A DNA stretch of 20,404 nucleotides from an uncultured bacterium (GCA_900553845.1 USEW01000009.1:1-20404), one strand, 5' to 3'. Numbered from the stretch's first letter, positions 1 to 7,312 are shown. A program made the numbers and translations. Notes: a model not told the origin generated them from the letters alone.

Positions 1-257
1 TTTTATTTTATTCTAATTTAAAATCTCTAACTCTTCATCTGGAGTCTGTTAGTCACTTAACAGGTTTGTCTTTTGTTTTTTTATTTTAAAAAGTATTTTC
101 TATGTTTAATTTTCTTCGCACAGCAAAGACCCATCAATTTAATTAAAATGTTTTTTAGACGACAATATGAACGCTTCGCCTTAACAAAATGTTTTAAATT
201 ATATTAAAAAAATTATTAAATAACGAAAATTAAATTTGAAATTTCAGTTTTTGGGTG
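1..257. other. Non-coding left edge, no gene recognised
   Basis: No convincing gene is seen. A 6-bp inverted repeat (CTGTTA 46-51, TAACAG 58-63) followed by T-rich sequence could be a weak terminator of a + strand gene ending outside the window. The - strand frame crossing this area is antisense to the acetyltransferase and lacks a ribosome binding site. Confidence 0.5.
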
Positions 258-263
258 TAATAT
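236..263 (+). promoter_or_regulatory. Candidate promoter of the GNAT gene (possibly leaderless)
   Basis: TTGAAA at 236-241 and TAATAT at 258-263 are separated by 16 bp. The predicted start of transcription (about 270-271) falls on the ATG itself. Only a poor GGGTG lies upstream as ribosome binding site, so the message may be leaderless. The AT-rich background makes this a moderate call. Confidence 0.4.
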
Positions 264-270
264 ATACGCA

Positions 271-771
271 ATGAAAATTTCATGGAAAAAAGTTGATAAA
301 ACCGACCAAATTTTAATTGAAAGTTGGATGTCAAACATCGACCGACATAATCTTTGCATGGAGAAACAAGATTGGACAACAACCGCTCGCGGCATAAACG
401 AATGTTTGAAAGATATGAAAAACGGAGAATTTTTTGAACTTCTGGGGTTTGTTGGCTCAAAACCCGCTGTTGCAATGATGCTTGGAATTGAAGAATCTGG
501 CAATGCGCTTAATCTATATAACATTATCCTTAACCCTCTTTTCCGCGGGCAAGGAATTGGAAGCCAAGCAATTGCCGAAGTTTTTGGCAATGACAATGCC
601 ATGATTCTTAAAAAAACATATTCGCAAATAAAAGTTTACACACTGCCCGAAAATCAAGCAATGAAAAAAATTCTTCTTTCGCAAGGTTTTTCAGCCCCAA
701 CCCAAGACGGCGATTTTCTATTCTACAAAAAAGACCTAACCAAAAACAACATAAACGAACAAGGCAAATAA
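271..771 (+). CDS. GNAT family N-acetyltransferase
   Basis: A 166-residue protein predicted to transfer an acetyl group from acetyl-CoA to an amine; the substrate cannot be told. Motif A of the GNAT fold is clear: the segment NIILNPLFRGQGIGSQAI (about residues 84-101) holds the RGQGIG pyrophosphate-binding loop at 92-97. A later beta strand (KVYTLPEN) and the helix AMKKILLSQGF fit motif B, where an acceptor-side Asn precedes a helix and a terminal Gly-Phe. Length is normal for a single-domain GNAT. The ATG at 271 opens the conserved frame but has no good Shine-Dalgarno sequence and sits about 8 bp after a -10-like box, so the mRNA may be leaderless. It ends inside its own terminator hairpin. 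It appears to be a single-gene unit. GNAT membership is secure from the motif; the specific role is unknown. Confidence 0.85.
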   Translation: MKISWKKVDKTDQILIESWMSNIDRHNLCMEKQDWTTTARGINECLKDMKNGEFFELLGFVGSKPAVAMMLGIEESGNALNLYNIILNPLFRGQGIGSQAIAEVFGNDNAMILKKTYSQIKVYTLPENQAMKKILLSQGFSAPTQDGDFLFYKKDLTKNNINEQGK

Positions 772-786
772 CTCGCCTTGTTTTTT
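758..786 (+). terminator. Rho-independent terminator after the GNAT gene
   Basis: Stem AACAAGGC (758-765) pairs with GCCTTGTT (775-782), followed by T-rich sequence to 786. The TAA stop codon (769-771) lies in the loop. Confidence 0.85.
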
Positions 787-1176
787 ATTCCCGCGCTTTG
801 CGTAAGAAACTGCTTCTTAATCCTGCGCGTCTTAACTTCAAGGCTTAATCCATTTTTGCTTCATTCGCCCGCAAAAAATGCTTAAAAGATTGCTATACCT
901 TTCAAGTTTTCCTTACTCTTTAATTACGCAAAAAAAATTGTATCCCCCATTTCAAACAAGCAATTTCCCTTAAACGCAAAAAAATTGACTATGAAAATTT
1001 TTAGTGTTAAAATATTTTTATATAAGAAAATCTCTTTTGCCCACGGTCTTTTGGCTTAGCAAAGAGCAATATTTTTATGTTTTAAAATTGGCAAAAACCA
1101 CATTTCCAAATCAAAAAATTTCACAATTACAAGTGTTAACCCTTCAAAAATAATCAAAATTTTAAAAGGAGAACCA
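787..1176 (+). promoter_or_regulatory. Intergenic region with promoter and long 5' leader
   Basis: No gene is seen in this stretch. It holds a good sigma-A promoter: TTGACT at 985-990 and TAAAAT at 1008-1013 with a 17-bp spacer. Transcription should start near 1020, giving a 5' leader of about 155 nt before the ATG at 1177. I see no recognised riboswitch or strong terminator in that leader. The first 200 bp hold no clear signal. Confidence 0.6.
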
Positions 1177-1950
1177 ATGAAACTCATTTTAACAAGTTGC
1201 ATGGATTTATATTATAAAGATGAAGACGGCAAAAGAATTGCACAAAATTTTGGCAACAAAAATGGAATTTTGGATTTGATTAAAAAATTAACGCCAAAAC
1301 AAGAAAATTTTGTTTTTGTTGCAAGCGACGAATTTAATTTTGACGTAACGGATATTTACGCAAACGCCACTTTTGATTCTTTTAAAATCACATATCCTTT
1401 TAAAAATTACTTTATTTTAGACAGCAGGACAGAAGAAAAGACAAAGGAATTTATTGAAAAGGCCGATTTAATTTTCTTGTGTGGCGGCCATGTTCCAACG
1501 CAAAATCAGTTTTTCCAAAAGATTAATTTAAGAGAAATAATTAAAAACTCTCATGCGTTAATTATTGGTCAAAGCGCCGGCTCAATGAACTCCGCCGAAA
1601 TTGTATATTCCCAACCTGAGCTCGAAGGAGAATCCATCAATCCACTCTTCAAAAGATACATCAAAGGCTTAGGGTTAACCAACATAAGCATTCTCCCCCA
1701 CTTTGAGGAGCGCATAAACGATGTGCTCGACGGCAAAAACGTTTTAAAAGAAATTTCAATCCCCGACAGCATGGTTCGCCCATTCATTGCCTACTCTGAC
1801 GGAGCTTACATTTTCGATAATGGAACATCTCAATGTATTTACGGAAAAGCATATTTGTTTGAAAATGGAAACTATCATCAAATTTCCAAAGACGATTCCG
1901 TAACCGACATCACAGCCTTAACCAAAGAAAAATTTTCCAGTAATAGTTAA
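1177..1950 (+). CDS. Peptidase S51-like / class I glutamine-amidotransferase-like protein
   Basis: A 257-residue protein of the S51 (dipeptidase E-like) family, which hydrolyses small peptides, often Asp-X dipeptides, with a serine nucleophile in a glutaminase-like fold. The nucleophile elbow is IIGQSAGSMNSAE with the likely catalytic Ser133; the preceding strand-loop IFLCGGHVPTQNQFF (99-113) is the typical glycine-rich turn of the family; His175 in ILPHFEER is the probable catalytic His. No signal peptide, so cytoplasmic. Start chosen because AGGAG lies about 8 bp upstream of the ATG. It is followed after 10 bp by the transglutaminase-like gene on the same strand, so the two form an operon. 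Family is secure, substrate not. It lies on the chromosomal side of the tRNA insertion site. Confidence 0.85.
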   Translation: MKLILTSCMDLYYKDEDGKRIAQNFGNKNGILDLIKKLTPKQENFVFVASDEFNFDVTDIYANATFDSFKITYPFKNYFILDSRTEEKTKEFIEKADLIFLCGGHVPTQNQFFQKINLREIIKNSHALIIGQSAGSMNSAEIVYSQPELEGESINPLFKRYIKGLGLTNISILPHFEERINDVLDGKNVLKEISIPDSMVRPFIAYSDGAYIFDNGTSQCIYGKAYLFENGNYHQISKDDSVTDITALTKEKFSSNS

Positions 1951-1960
1951 AGGAAAAAAA

Positions 1961-2524
1961 ATGACTTTTAAAGAAATAAAAACTCCAGAGCAACTAATGA
2001 AATATTTAGACCAAAACTTTAAATATGGCGTTATAGATAAAAAAGGGAACAAATATTATAACAGCAACACCGCTGAATTCCAGCGTATTTGTGAAACACA
2101 ATGGGAATTGCGTCCGGTTGAAGAAATGTTGAAAGATGGTGTTGGACATTGTTACGACCAAGTTGAAATTGAAAGAGAATGGTTTAGCAAAAATGGATAT
2201 AATGTAAAAACATTTTGGATTTCTGCTTATCAAGACGGAATTCAAAACTCGGGTTTTTGCCACACATATTTGATGTATCAATATAATGACACATGGAAAA
2301 TTTTTGAGCATTCAGATTTTTCAAATAAAGGCATTTTCACATTTAAAAGCATTAGCGACGCTGTAAAATGGCAAGCCAAACATCAAATTAAATTTGCTGA
2401 AAGTTGTATTAAACCTTTAAAAGAATATGTAACTTGCATAAAAGAATATAACAAACCTCCAACATATGTAAATATGCAAGAATTTTCACAATTTATTGAT
2501 AATTCAAAAGATTATGTGATATAA
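1961..2524 (+). CDS. Transglutaminase-like cysteine protein
   Basis: A 187-residue cytoplasmic protein with the Cys-His-acid arrangement of the transglutaminase/papain-like fold. Cys64 lies in GVGHCYDQVEIEREWF at the start of a helix; His101 is in GFCHTYLMYQYNDTWKIFEH, where a His-containing strand is followed by a tryptophan strand; Glu116 or Asp119 in FEHSDF could be the third member of the triad. Such proteins act as amidases or peptidases, or sometimes as non-catalytic domains. A ribosome binding site AAAGGA precedes the ATG by 7 bp. It is 10 bp downstream of the S51-like peptidase gene, suggesting that both act on related peptide substrates. Its last codons overlap the promoter of the broken tRNA-Arg gene. 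Family call is good; function is inference. Confidence 0.7.
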   Translation: MTFKEIKTPEQLMKYLDQNFKYGVIDKKGNKYYNSNTAEFQRICETQWELRPVEEMLKDGVGHCYDQVEIEREWFSKNGYNVKTFWISAYQDGIQNSGFCHTYLMYQYNDTWKIFEHSDFSNKGIFTFKSISDAVKWQAKHQIKFAESCIKPLKEYVTCIKEYNKPPTYVNMQEFSQFIDNSKDYVI

Positions 2525-2525
2525 T
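2496..2525 (+). promoter_or_regulatory. Promoter of the host tRNA-Arg(CCU), now reading into the element
   Basis: TTGATA at 2496-2501, an 18-bp spacer and a perfect TATAAT at 2520-2525, about 16 bp before the tRNA 5' end at 2542. Because the host tRNA gene is cut at its anticodon loop, this promoter now transcribes the orphan 5' half and then the complete element-encoded tRNA-Arg at 2714-2788. Confidence 0.8.
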
Positions 2526-2541
2526 TGCAATGTTCAAACAT

Positions 2542-2581
2542 GCAGCCGTAGCTCAGCTGGATAGAGCAATCGCCTCCTAAG
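2542..2581 (+). pseudogene. 5' half of the host tRNA-Arg(CCU), split by the element
   Basis: Acceptor strand GCAGCCG (2542-2548), TA, D stem GCTC/GAGC (2551-2554, 2564-2567) around loop AGCTGGATA, anticodon-stem strand ATCGC (2569-2573) and loop CTCCTAA (2574-2580) with anticodon CCT at 2576-2578. The following sequence does not supply the second anticodon strand, the T arm or the acceptor partner. All of these are found 8.4 kb away at 10965-11001. Joined, the halves make a 77-nt tRNA-Arg with every stem paired (G-T wobbles in the acceptor and T stems). As it stands this half cannot give a tRNA. Confidence 0.93.
2574..2581 (+). repeat. Left attachment core (attL)
   Basis: CTCCTAAG, identical to 10957-10964. 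It spans the anticodon loop of tRNA-Arg(CCU) plus the first base of the 3' anticodon strand. A third copy is in the element's own tRNA at 2745-2752. Confidence 0.88.
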
Positions 2582-2620
2582 GGTTTGCTTTATCCGTTTG
2601 GCTACAGGGCTAAACCTTAG
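2577..2620 (+). other. Imperfect inverted repeat spanning the left core
   Basis: CTAAGG (2577-2582) pairs with CCTTAG (2615-2620), and TTT and GC inside also find partners with single-base bulges. The same CCTTA can instead pair with TAAGG at 2626-2630. It could be part of the integrase binding site, or fold the orphan 5' half in RNA. The rest of 2621-2713 shows no further recognisable signal. Confidence 0.45.
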
Positions 2621-2713
2621 TAAAATAAGGGTGTGCAAGCATTCCAACATTTATGCTTATCAGAAAAAACCATACTTTCACAATCTTTACTCCTAAATTT
2701 TATATATTTTTAT

Positions 2714-2788
2714 GTTCTCATAGGTAAAGGGATATACCCCCGACCTCCTAAGTCGGCATTGCAGGTTCGAGTCCTGCTGGGAACACCA
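2714..2788 (+). tRNA. tRNA-Arg(CCU), complete, carried by the element
   Basis: A full 75-nt cloverleaf. Acceptor GTTCTCA pairs with TGGGAAC, D stem GGTA/TACC encloses the short 8-nt loop AAGGGATA, anticodon stem CCGAC/GTCGG encloses CTCCTAA with anticodon CCT at 2747-2749, variable loop CATT, T stem GCAGG/CCTGC encloses TTCGAGT, then discriminator A and an encoded CCA (2786-2788). It should decode AGG. Outside the anticodon loop it differs strongly from the host tRNA-Arg it sits beside, so it is not a duplicate of it. The nearest good promoter is the host tRNA promoter at 2496-2525; RNase P would remove the leader. It is followed by a terminator at 2817-2853. It probably replaces the isoacceptor destroyed by insertion. 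Confidence 0.93.
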
Positions 2789-2816
2789 AATAAGCCTTGA
2801 CGGCTGAATATTATCA

Positions 2817-2853
2817 ATGGTAGGTTATCTTGATTGATACCTACCATTTTTTT
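2817..2853 (+). terminator. Terminator after the element tRNA-Arg
   Basis: ATGGTAGGT (2817-2825) pairs with ACCTACCAT (2839-2847), followed by a T run to 2853. It ends the + strand tRNA transcript before it runs antisense into the integrase gene, which ends at 2873. Confidence 0.88.
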
Positions 2854-2872
2854 ATTTATCTTTTAAACTATC

Positions 2873-4261
2873 TCAACTATTTTCAAATAGTTTTTCCATT
2901 ATATCTATTGAATCATCAATGTCTTGGCAGTAATGGGTATAAATCTTTAAAGTTATATCACTATTAGCATGACCTGCTAATTTAGATACCATATTTATTT
3001 TTGCACCCTTACTTATCATTCTTGTAATCCAAGTATGTCGCATTTTATGACAAGTGATTTTTTTACAACCTGCTTCAGTCAAGTATTTTGCAAGTAAGTG
3101 ATTAAGATAGTGTGGGAATCTAGGTGTTCCGTCTATATTGCAAAAAATTGCACCACATTTATCAAATTTTTTATCATTTACACTTAGCATATCATAAGCC
3201 TTTTTAAATAAGACAAGTTTATCATAAAGCAAATTGCATATTGGTATAGTTCTTTGAGAATATTTTGTTTTCAATTCTTTAACAATTACACCTTTACCAG
3301 ATATATACAAACGATTTCTTTTAAGTTTGATTTTTCTGTTTTCTAAATCTATATCTCTCCATTCAAGTCCACAAACTTCACAAGTACGCATTCCTGTAGT
3401 TGCCAAAAGATATATCGGTATAACTTGCCATATATCGTGTTTTCCTAAAACTTCAATAAGGTTATTAAATTCTTCTTCGTTTAAAATATCTATGTCTTTT
3501 GATGGCTCGCCACCTATAATTTTTTTAAGATACGCACTTGACGCTAGATTTTTATCAACAAGTTCTATTGACATAGCGTAACTATATATTGTACTTAATA
3601 CTCGTTTATATTTCATTATGCTTTCTTTTTTATAATGCTTTTGAATTGAAATTTTATCAAAATACTCGTTCACACTTATTCCAAACCTTGTACAAATCGC
3701 TTTTGCACTTTCAAACTCAATATGTTCACCTTTGCGTGCATAATAGAGTGTAGGGCGTGTAAATAAACCTTCACTGCTTACTTTTCTTATACCAAAGCCA
3801 CTTGCAATTTTATCAAATTCTTCCTGTTTGTTTGGTTTTATAACAGCCTTGGTTGTAGTATATGTAGCATCATTCATCTCTACAAAAAATTGTTGAATAT
3901 CAAATGCTTTTAAATCTTTAAAATGTCTATCACCAAAAAAGTTTGATAATTTTTCAATACATTCTTGTGCTCGAATATAGTAACTATCAGATACATTTCC
4001 TTTTCTTGTTTTCAGCCATATGTTTGCAAATTGATTAAAATTTGTCATACTAAGTTCATGAATATGACCACTCCTATACTCCTTTTCCCATTGCTCTGCA
4101 TAAGCAATGGCTGCCTTTTCAGCACGCACACCAGATAAATTATTTTCGTTTTTCCAAGTAGTACAAACAAACTTTGATTTTCCACTTGGAGTCTTAATCT
4201 TTATTTGTATAGCATAATTACATTTTCCATTTTTTAATATTCTTTTAGAGAGCGTAGCCAT
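2873..4261 (-). CDS. int: Tyrosine site-specific integrase
   Basis: A 462-residue phage-type integrase that should insert and excise the element at the tRNA-Arg anticodon loop. An N-terminal arm-binding-like beta segment (about 10-60), a core-binding helical region (about 70-240) and a catalytic domain (about 255-445) are seen. Catalytic residues: Arg292 in TTGMRTCEVCGLEW, a Lys in KTKYSQRTIPI, His405 and Arg408 in HKMRHTWITRM, His431 in LAGHANSDITLKIYTH and nucleophile Tyr441. The core-binding domain has an inserted HTH-like segment (about 151-205, with TLYYARKGEHIEFESAKAI), a form I recall from other Firmicute integrases, and this accounts for the extra length. GGAGG lies about 11 bp before the ATG. 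The start overlaps the upstream gene by 17 bp, implying coupled translation. Its 3' end faces the left end, as usual for integrases. Confidence 0.95.
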   Translation of the reverse strand: MATLSKRILKNGKCNYAIQIKIKTPSGKSKFVCTTWKNENNLSGVRAEKAAIAYAEQWEKEYRSGHIHELSMTNFNQFANIWLKTRKGNVSDSYYIRAQECIEKLSNFFGDRHFKDLKAFDIQQFFVEMNDATYTTTKAVIKPNKQEEFDKIASGFGIRKVSSEGLFTRPTLYYARKGEHIEFESAKAICTRFGISVNEYFDKISIQKHYKKESIMKYKRVLSTIYSYAMSIELVDKNLASSAYLKKIIGGEPSKDIDILNEEEFNNLIEVLGKHDIWQVIPIYLLATTGMRTCEVCGLEWRDIDLENRKIKLKRNRLYISGKGVIVKELKTKYSQRTIPICNLLYDKLVLFKKAYDMLSVNDKKFDKCGAIFCNIDGTPRFPHYLNHLLAKYLTEAGCKKITCHKMRHTWITRMISKGAKINMVSKLAGHANSDITLKIYTHYCQDIDDSIDIMEKLFENS

Positions 4262-4652
4262 ATAACTTTGCCTCCTTTTCCATATATCGCTCTTGCGCCA
4301 ATCTTAGATAGTGCATATGAGCTTGTTTTTCTTTGTCATCATAAAACACTTTTGCAGTCCAACTTTTGTATTGTTTTCGCTTTAAGACAAAGGTGTAAAC
4401 TGCATTTTCATAAGGTACAAATTCATAAATACAATTGTTTTCTTTTTCTTCAATAAACTTATTTAGTTCTTCAACAAAATAATTTTGTAAATTCTTATTA
4501 TTTTCATTGCTAAACTTAATGTGCTTTTCAAAAAGTCGCATTTCACCATTTACAGTATCTCTAAATTGAGCGTGAATGAAGTATATAGGCTCTTCACCCA
4601 ACAACTCCATTAACTCATTATCTACAACTTTTATATAATTTTTAATATTCAT
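4245..4652 (-). CDS. Unknown 135-aa protein of the integrase operon
   Basis: Function not recognised. A soluble mixed alpha/beta protein with no membrane segment, many charged residues and a C-terminal helix rich in Arg, Glu and Lys (AQERYMEKEAKLYGYAL). It is 7 bp after the excisionase-like gene and overlaps the integrase start by 17 bp, so it is translated within the int-xis operon. The overlapping end carries the integrase ribosome binding site. AGGAG is found about 12 bp before its ATG. By position it may help recombination or excision control; this is inference only. Confidence 0.7.
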   Translation of the reverse strand: MNIKNYIKVVDNELMELLGEEPIYFIHAQFRDTVNGEMRLFEKHIKFSNENNKNLQNYFVEELNKFIEEKENNCIYEFVPYENAVYTFVLKRKQYKSWTAKVFYDDKEKQAHMHYLRLAQERYMEKEAKLYGYAL

Positions 4653-4659
4653 AATTTTT

Positions 4660-4851
4660 TTAATTCTCCTTTATGTTAATATTTAGAAATTGGAATAGTG
4701 AGTCCATATTTATAAGAAATTTTGAACCCACATTGATTACTTGTATTTGACCACCTTTGCATAACATTCGCAAAAAGTATTTTGTAATAGCAGAGCCATT
4801 GTCAAATTCATGGATAATTTCATAAGCCTGTTCAATAGTCCTATATCCCAT
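4660..4851 (-). CDS. Small excisionase-like DNA-binding protein
   Basis: A 63-residue protein shaped like the small winged-HTH excisionase/MerR-like family: helix TIEQAYEIIHEF, a turn, second helix AITKYFLRMLCKGG, a beta wing IQVINVGSKFLINMDSL and a final helix. Such proteins bend DNA at attachment arms and bias the integrase to excision. It is the first gene of the xis-135aa-int operon, which fits that job. GGAGG lies about 8 bp upstream of the ATG. The fold is inferred from pattern rather than from strong motifs, and a simple regulator is the alternative. Confidence 0.6.
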   Translation of the reverse strand: MGYRTIEQAYEIIHEFDNGSAITKYFLRMLCKGGQIQVINVGSKFLINMDSLFQFLNINIKEN

Positions 4852-5080
4852 ATAATTGCGCCTCCTTTTTAATCATACTTTTTCTGAGAGATAACCCAAA
4901 TAAATGAGCAAATCCCTTTTTTCGGGAGTAATAAAACTATAAAGTTTGGCTCTAATATACACCTTAGTTAATGGTATTGCAATATTTTTTTACATAATTA
5001 AATAAATAAGTAAAAAAGGTTGCATTTTTGATTTTTTATGATATAATAAAAGCAACTTTTATTAACAGGAGAGAATTGAA
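4852..5080. promoter_or_regulatory. Divergent control region between integrase operon and regulator
   Basis: Leftward promoter: on the - strand TTGCAA (4982-4977), 17-bp spacer, TATATT (4959-4954), giving a leader of about 95 nt for the integrase operon. Rightward promoter: TTGCAT (5020-5025), 16-bp spacer, TATAAT (5042-5047) for the regulator gene. The rightward promoter is flanked by an imperfect inverted repeat: AAAAGGTTGC just before and GCAACTTTT just after, a possible operator for autoregulation. The layout resembles a small lysogeny switch. Confidence 0.65.
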
Positions 5081-5797
5081 TTGGAGAATAAATTAAACAA
5101 AACAAACGAAAATAACACATTAAAAATATTAAAACAAAAACTGAATGACTCAATGTTTAAATACGATTTGAATTATAATATAATCAGTCGTTCTACTGGA
5201 TACACACGACAAAGCATTACTAAATATTTCAAAGGAGATGCTTCCCCTAAGTTTGAGTTTTTAATGGCATACTATAAATTATTAAATAACATAGAGCCAG
5301 CACATAATATAAATTTTTTATACTTCATTATTGATGACTGCGATAGTTTATATAAAACAACTAAAGAGAATTTAGAATCTATAGGTATAAGTAATTTGGC
5401 GGTTAATAACATAATAAAAGCAACAACAAGTGAATTGACATCTCGAAATGAATTACAAGAATACTTAGATTTGCCAAATTACAATTTTAAAAGGTTGTTT
5501 TTTCTAAATTTATTATTAGAAAATGATGGGCTTTCAGAATTACTTGATTCTTTGTCAAAAATTTTTGAAAACTACAAGTATTCTCATGATTACGATAACT
5601 ACACAAAAAGTTTTAAAAAATCAATCTCATGTTTAGGTATAAAAAATATTGAAGTTGAAAAAATTATTGAAATCTTTTCAAACACACTTGAAGAGCAAAA
5701 TAAGAATACCGATAATAATTTCTTGAATTGGGAATTAGAGAATTGTATAAAAAAATATGTTTTCAATTTAGCAACTCAACTCACAAACAAAAAATAA
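5081..5797 (+). CDS. HTH (XRE-type) transcriptional regulator, probable element repressor
   Basis: A 238-residue protein. Residues about 13-58 form an XRE-like helix-turn-helix: YNIISRSTGYTRQSITKYFKGDASPKFEFLMAYYKLL, with the recognition helix around RQSITKYF. The rest (60-238) is helical, Asn/Lys-rich and unrecognised; it may sense a signal or dimerise. The start is TTG at 5081, chosen because AGGAGAG lies about 7 bp upstream and no ATG precedes the HTH. It is transcribed away from the integrase operon from a facing promoter, the usual place for a repressor of integration and excision. It ends in its own terminator. HTH call is good; the repressor role is inference from position. Confidence 0.75.
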   Translation: MENKLNKTNENNTLKILKQKLNDSMFKYDLNYNIISRSTGYTRQSITKYFKGDASPKFEFLMAYYKLLNNIEPAHNINFLYFIIDDCDSLYKTTKENLESIGISNLAVNNIIKATTSELTSRNELQEYLDLPNYNFKRLFFLNLLLENDGLSELLDSLSKIFENYKYSHDYDNYTKSFKKSISCLGIKNIEVEKIIEIFSNTLEEQNKNTDNNFLNWELENCIKKYVFNLATQLTNKK

Positions 5798-5823
5798 GCC
5801 TATATTTAAAAGGCTTATTTTAC
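5792..5823 (+). terminator. Terminator after the regulator gene
   Basis: AAATAAGCC (5792-5800) pairs with GGCTTATTT (5812-5820), followed by more T. The stem begins inside the last codons of the regulator. Confidence 0.85.
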
Positions 5824-5904
5824 TTATCAATCATTTTACGCACATTTTACCGACTCTAATATTTTCGCCCATTTCAACTACATTTGAAGGCTCTCAATAG
5901 TAAT

Positions 5905-6162
5905 TTATCTAATATTTGCAATTTGTGGATAGAGAAGTACATAAAGCAAATTGCCTCGCCCTATCAAATTGCTATTTTTGTTATATGTGTTTGCTCCATT
6001 ATATCTTGCAATCAAATTGTTGTTGTAATCATATAAATAAACATTATTACCATTTTGAGCAATTTTGCCGATTTGTTTTCCATTATCCCTAAAACAAAAA
6101 GATATTTGCCCCGTTTTTATATAACCAATCCTTTTACCATTTTTATCATAAATATTTAACAT
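5905..6162 (-). CDS. Small beta-repeat protein (beta-flower-like)
   Basis: An 85-residue protein built of short repeated strands with D/N-x-N-G or D-N-x-x turns: NIYDKNGKRIGYIKTG, FRDNGKQIGKIAQNG, VYLYDYNNNLIARYNG and KNSNLIGRGN, each about 17-20 residues. This resembles the four-fold beta-flower type small domain; I am not certain of the family. No signal peptide. GGAGGT lies 5 bp before the ATG and is partly buried in a predicted hairpin (6170-6193). It lies 60 bp after the lipoprotein gene on the same strand and probably shares its transcript. Function unknown. Confidence 0.65.
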   Translation of the reverse strand: MLNIYDKNGKRIGYIKTGQISFCFRDNGKQIGKIAQNGNNVYLYDYNNNLIARYNGANTYNKNSNLIGRGNLLYVLLYPQIANIR

Positions 6163-6169
6163 AAAATAC

Positions 6170-6193
6170 CTCCGTCATAATAATATAACGGAG
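6170..6193 (-). promoter_or_regulatory. Hairpin covering the ribosome binding site of the beta-repeat gene
   Basis: On the - strand CTCCGT (6193-6188) can pair with ACGGAG (6175-6170), placing the GGAGG of the 85-aa gene in the stem with a 12-nt loop. It could lower translation from read-through lipoprotein transcripts. On the + strand it has only a short T run, so it is a poor terminator. Confidence 0.5.
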
Positions 6194-6222
6194 ATTTTTG
6201 TTTATAGTTGTGTGCTTTTGGC

Positions 6223-7221
6223 TTAATCATTTATATTAGCAAAATCTTCAATATTAAACCACTCTGGTAAAGAGTATTCATCCATTTTGTTAGATATCGC
6301 TTGCTCTAAAACAATTTTATTTTCTTTTAACATTCGCTGTTTATATCCATAAAAATTATTGTCATTGTCTAATTGAATTATAAGATATAATTCATCTGCA
6401 CCAAGCATTGCTTCCCCATTCCCATTTATAGTAAAGACAATGTGTATTTCATTGGTTTTAGTGTATTTTTTAGCACCAACAAATGTATACATATCCATCG
6501 TCTTAATTTCTGGATACTCATTAAAGAAATTATTGATTTCGGTTTTTGCACTGTCTACATTAATAGACACTTCCAATTCACTTAAATTCGTTATTATTTG
6601 GGTGGGGATATCATTAATATATTTATATGCTGTTCCATCGATTGAAACAACCCTTGTTAAATATTCATTCTGAGGGTTATAGTCTTCAACAAAACTATTA
6701 TCTGTATCTTGGTCTATTATTCCACTAATTGTTCTATATTTATCTTCTGATATCATTTGTTTTAATGTTATATCAATATTATTCCAATCACTAATACTAT
6801 AATCTAACATATTAACAATTTCATCCGTTTGATTTTGGGTTAAACTAATGTAGGATGGCTTAACTATTATTTTAAGCATGCTATTTATTGTAGCATCCTT
6901 TATATAAGCGTAAGTAATAGTATATGTTCCTTCTTGCTCAAAATTTAGGTTGCCTAAATCAATCGTGTAATCAATGTCTTTTGATAAAGCAATATTGCCA
7001 TTCTCTGTTGCACCATAAACAGCAACATTAACTGGATTTGGCTGATTTTCATTTCCCACTATGTATGTTGCGACACCATTAGTAAATCCAGCACTTTCCC
7101 CATCAAGGATGATTGCTGTTATGTTGTCGTTTTTTGATTGTTGATCACAACCAACAAACATAAAAGATAAACAGCACACAAACAGTAAGCATAATGCGTA
7201 AGTAATTTTTTTCATAAACAC
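6223..7221 (-). CDS. Lipoprotein with an Ig-like domain
   Basis: A 332-residue predicted lipoprotein. A basic start (MKK), a hydrophobic stretch (ITYALCLLFVCCLSFMF) and the lipobox FVGC give a lipidated Cys at residue 25, so it should be anchored on the outer face of the membrane. Residues about 33-122 look like a bacterial Ig-like fold: AIILDGESAGFTNGVATYIVG, then NFEQEGTYTITYAYIKD and a last strand MLKIIVKP. The remaining 210 residues are acidic and unrecognised. The start could be Met1 or Met3. Promoter at 7279-7307; the upstream palindrome may be an operator. It is likely cargo that changes the cell surface; no motif says how. Confidence 0.75.
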   Translation of the reverse strand: MFMKKITYALCLLFVCCLSFMFVGCDQQSKNDNITAIILDGESAGFTNGVATYIVGNENQPNPVNVAVYGATENGNIALSKDIDYTIDLGNLNFEQEGTYTITYAYIKDATINSMLKIIVKPSYISLTQNQTDEIVNMLDYSISDWNNIDITLKQMISEDKYRTISGIIDQDTDNSFVEDYNPQNEYLTRVVSIDGTAYKYINDIPTQIITNLSELEVSINVDSAKTEINNFFNEYPEIKTMDMYTFVGAKKYTKTNEIHIVFTINGNGEAMLGADELYLIIQLDNDNNFYGYKQRMLKENKIVLEQAISNKMDEYSLPEWFNIEDFANIND

Positions 7222-7278
7222 TCCTTATAACTGCATTTTTGTTGTGCAAAGCACCCAAAAATCACATCTCATGTCATT

Positions 7279-7307
7279 ATTATATCACTAAATGAACCTA
7301 AAAGCAA
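7279..7307 (-). promoter_or_regulatory. Promoter of the lipoprotein gene
   Basis: On the - strand TTGCTT (7307-7302), 17-bp spacer, TATAAT (7284-7279). Leader of about 50 nt to the ATG at 7221. Confidence 0.7.
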
Positions 7308-7312
7308 CACAT

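Noticed and set aside
216..602. 128-aa frame antisense to the GNAT gene
   Set aside because: The GNAT motif on the + strand is clear; the antisense frame has no start signal.
2582..2713. A restored 3' tRNA half directly after the left core
   Set aside because: The sequence after the core cannot pair with the host acceptor or anticodon strands and has no T arm; only the separate complete tRNA at 2714 was found.
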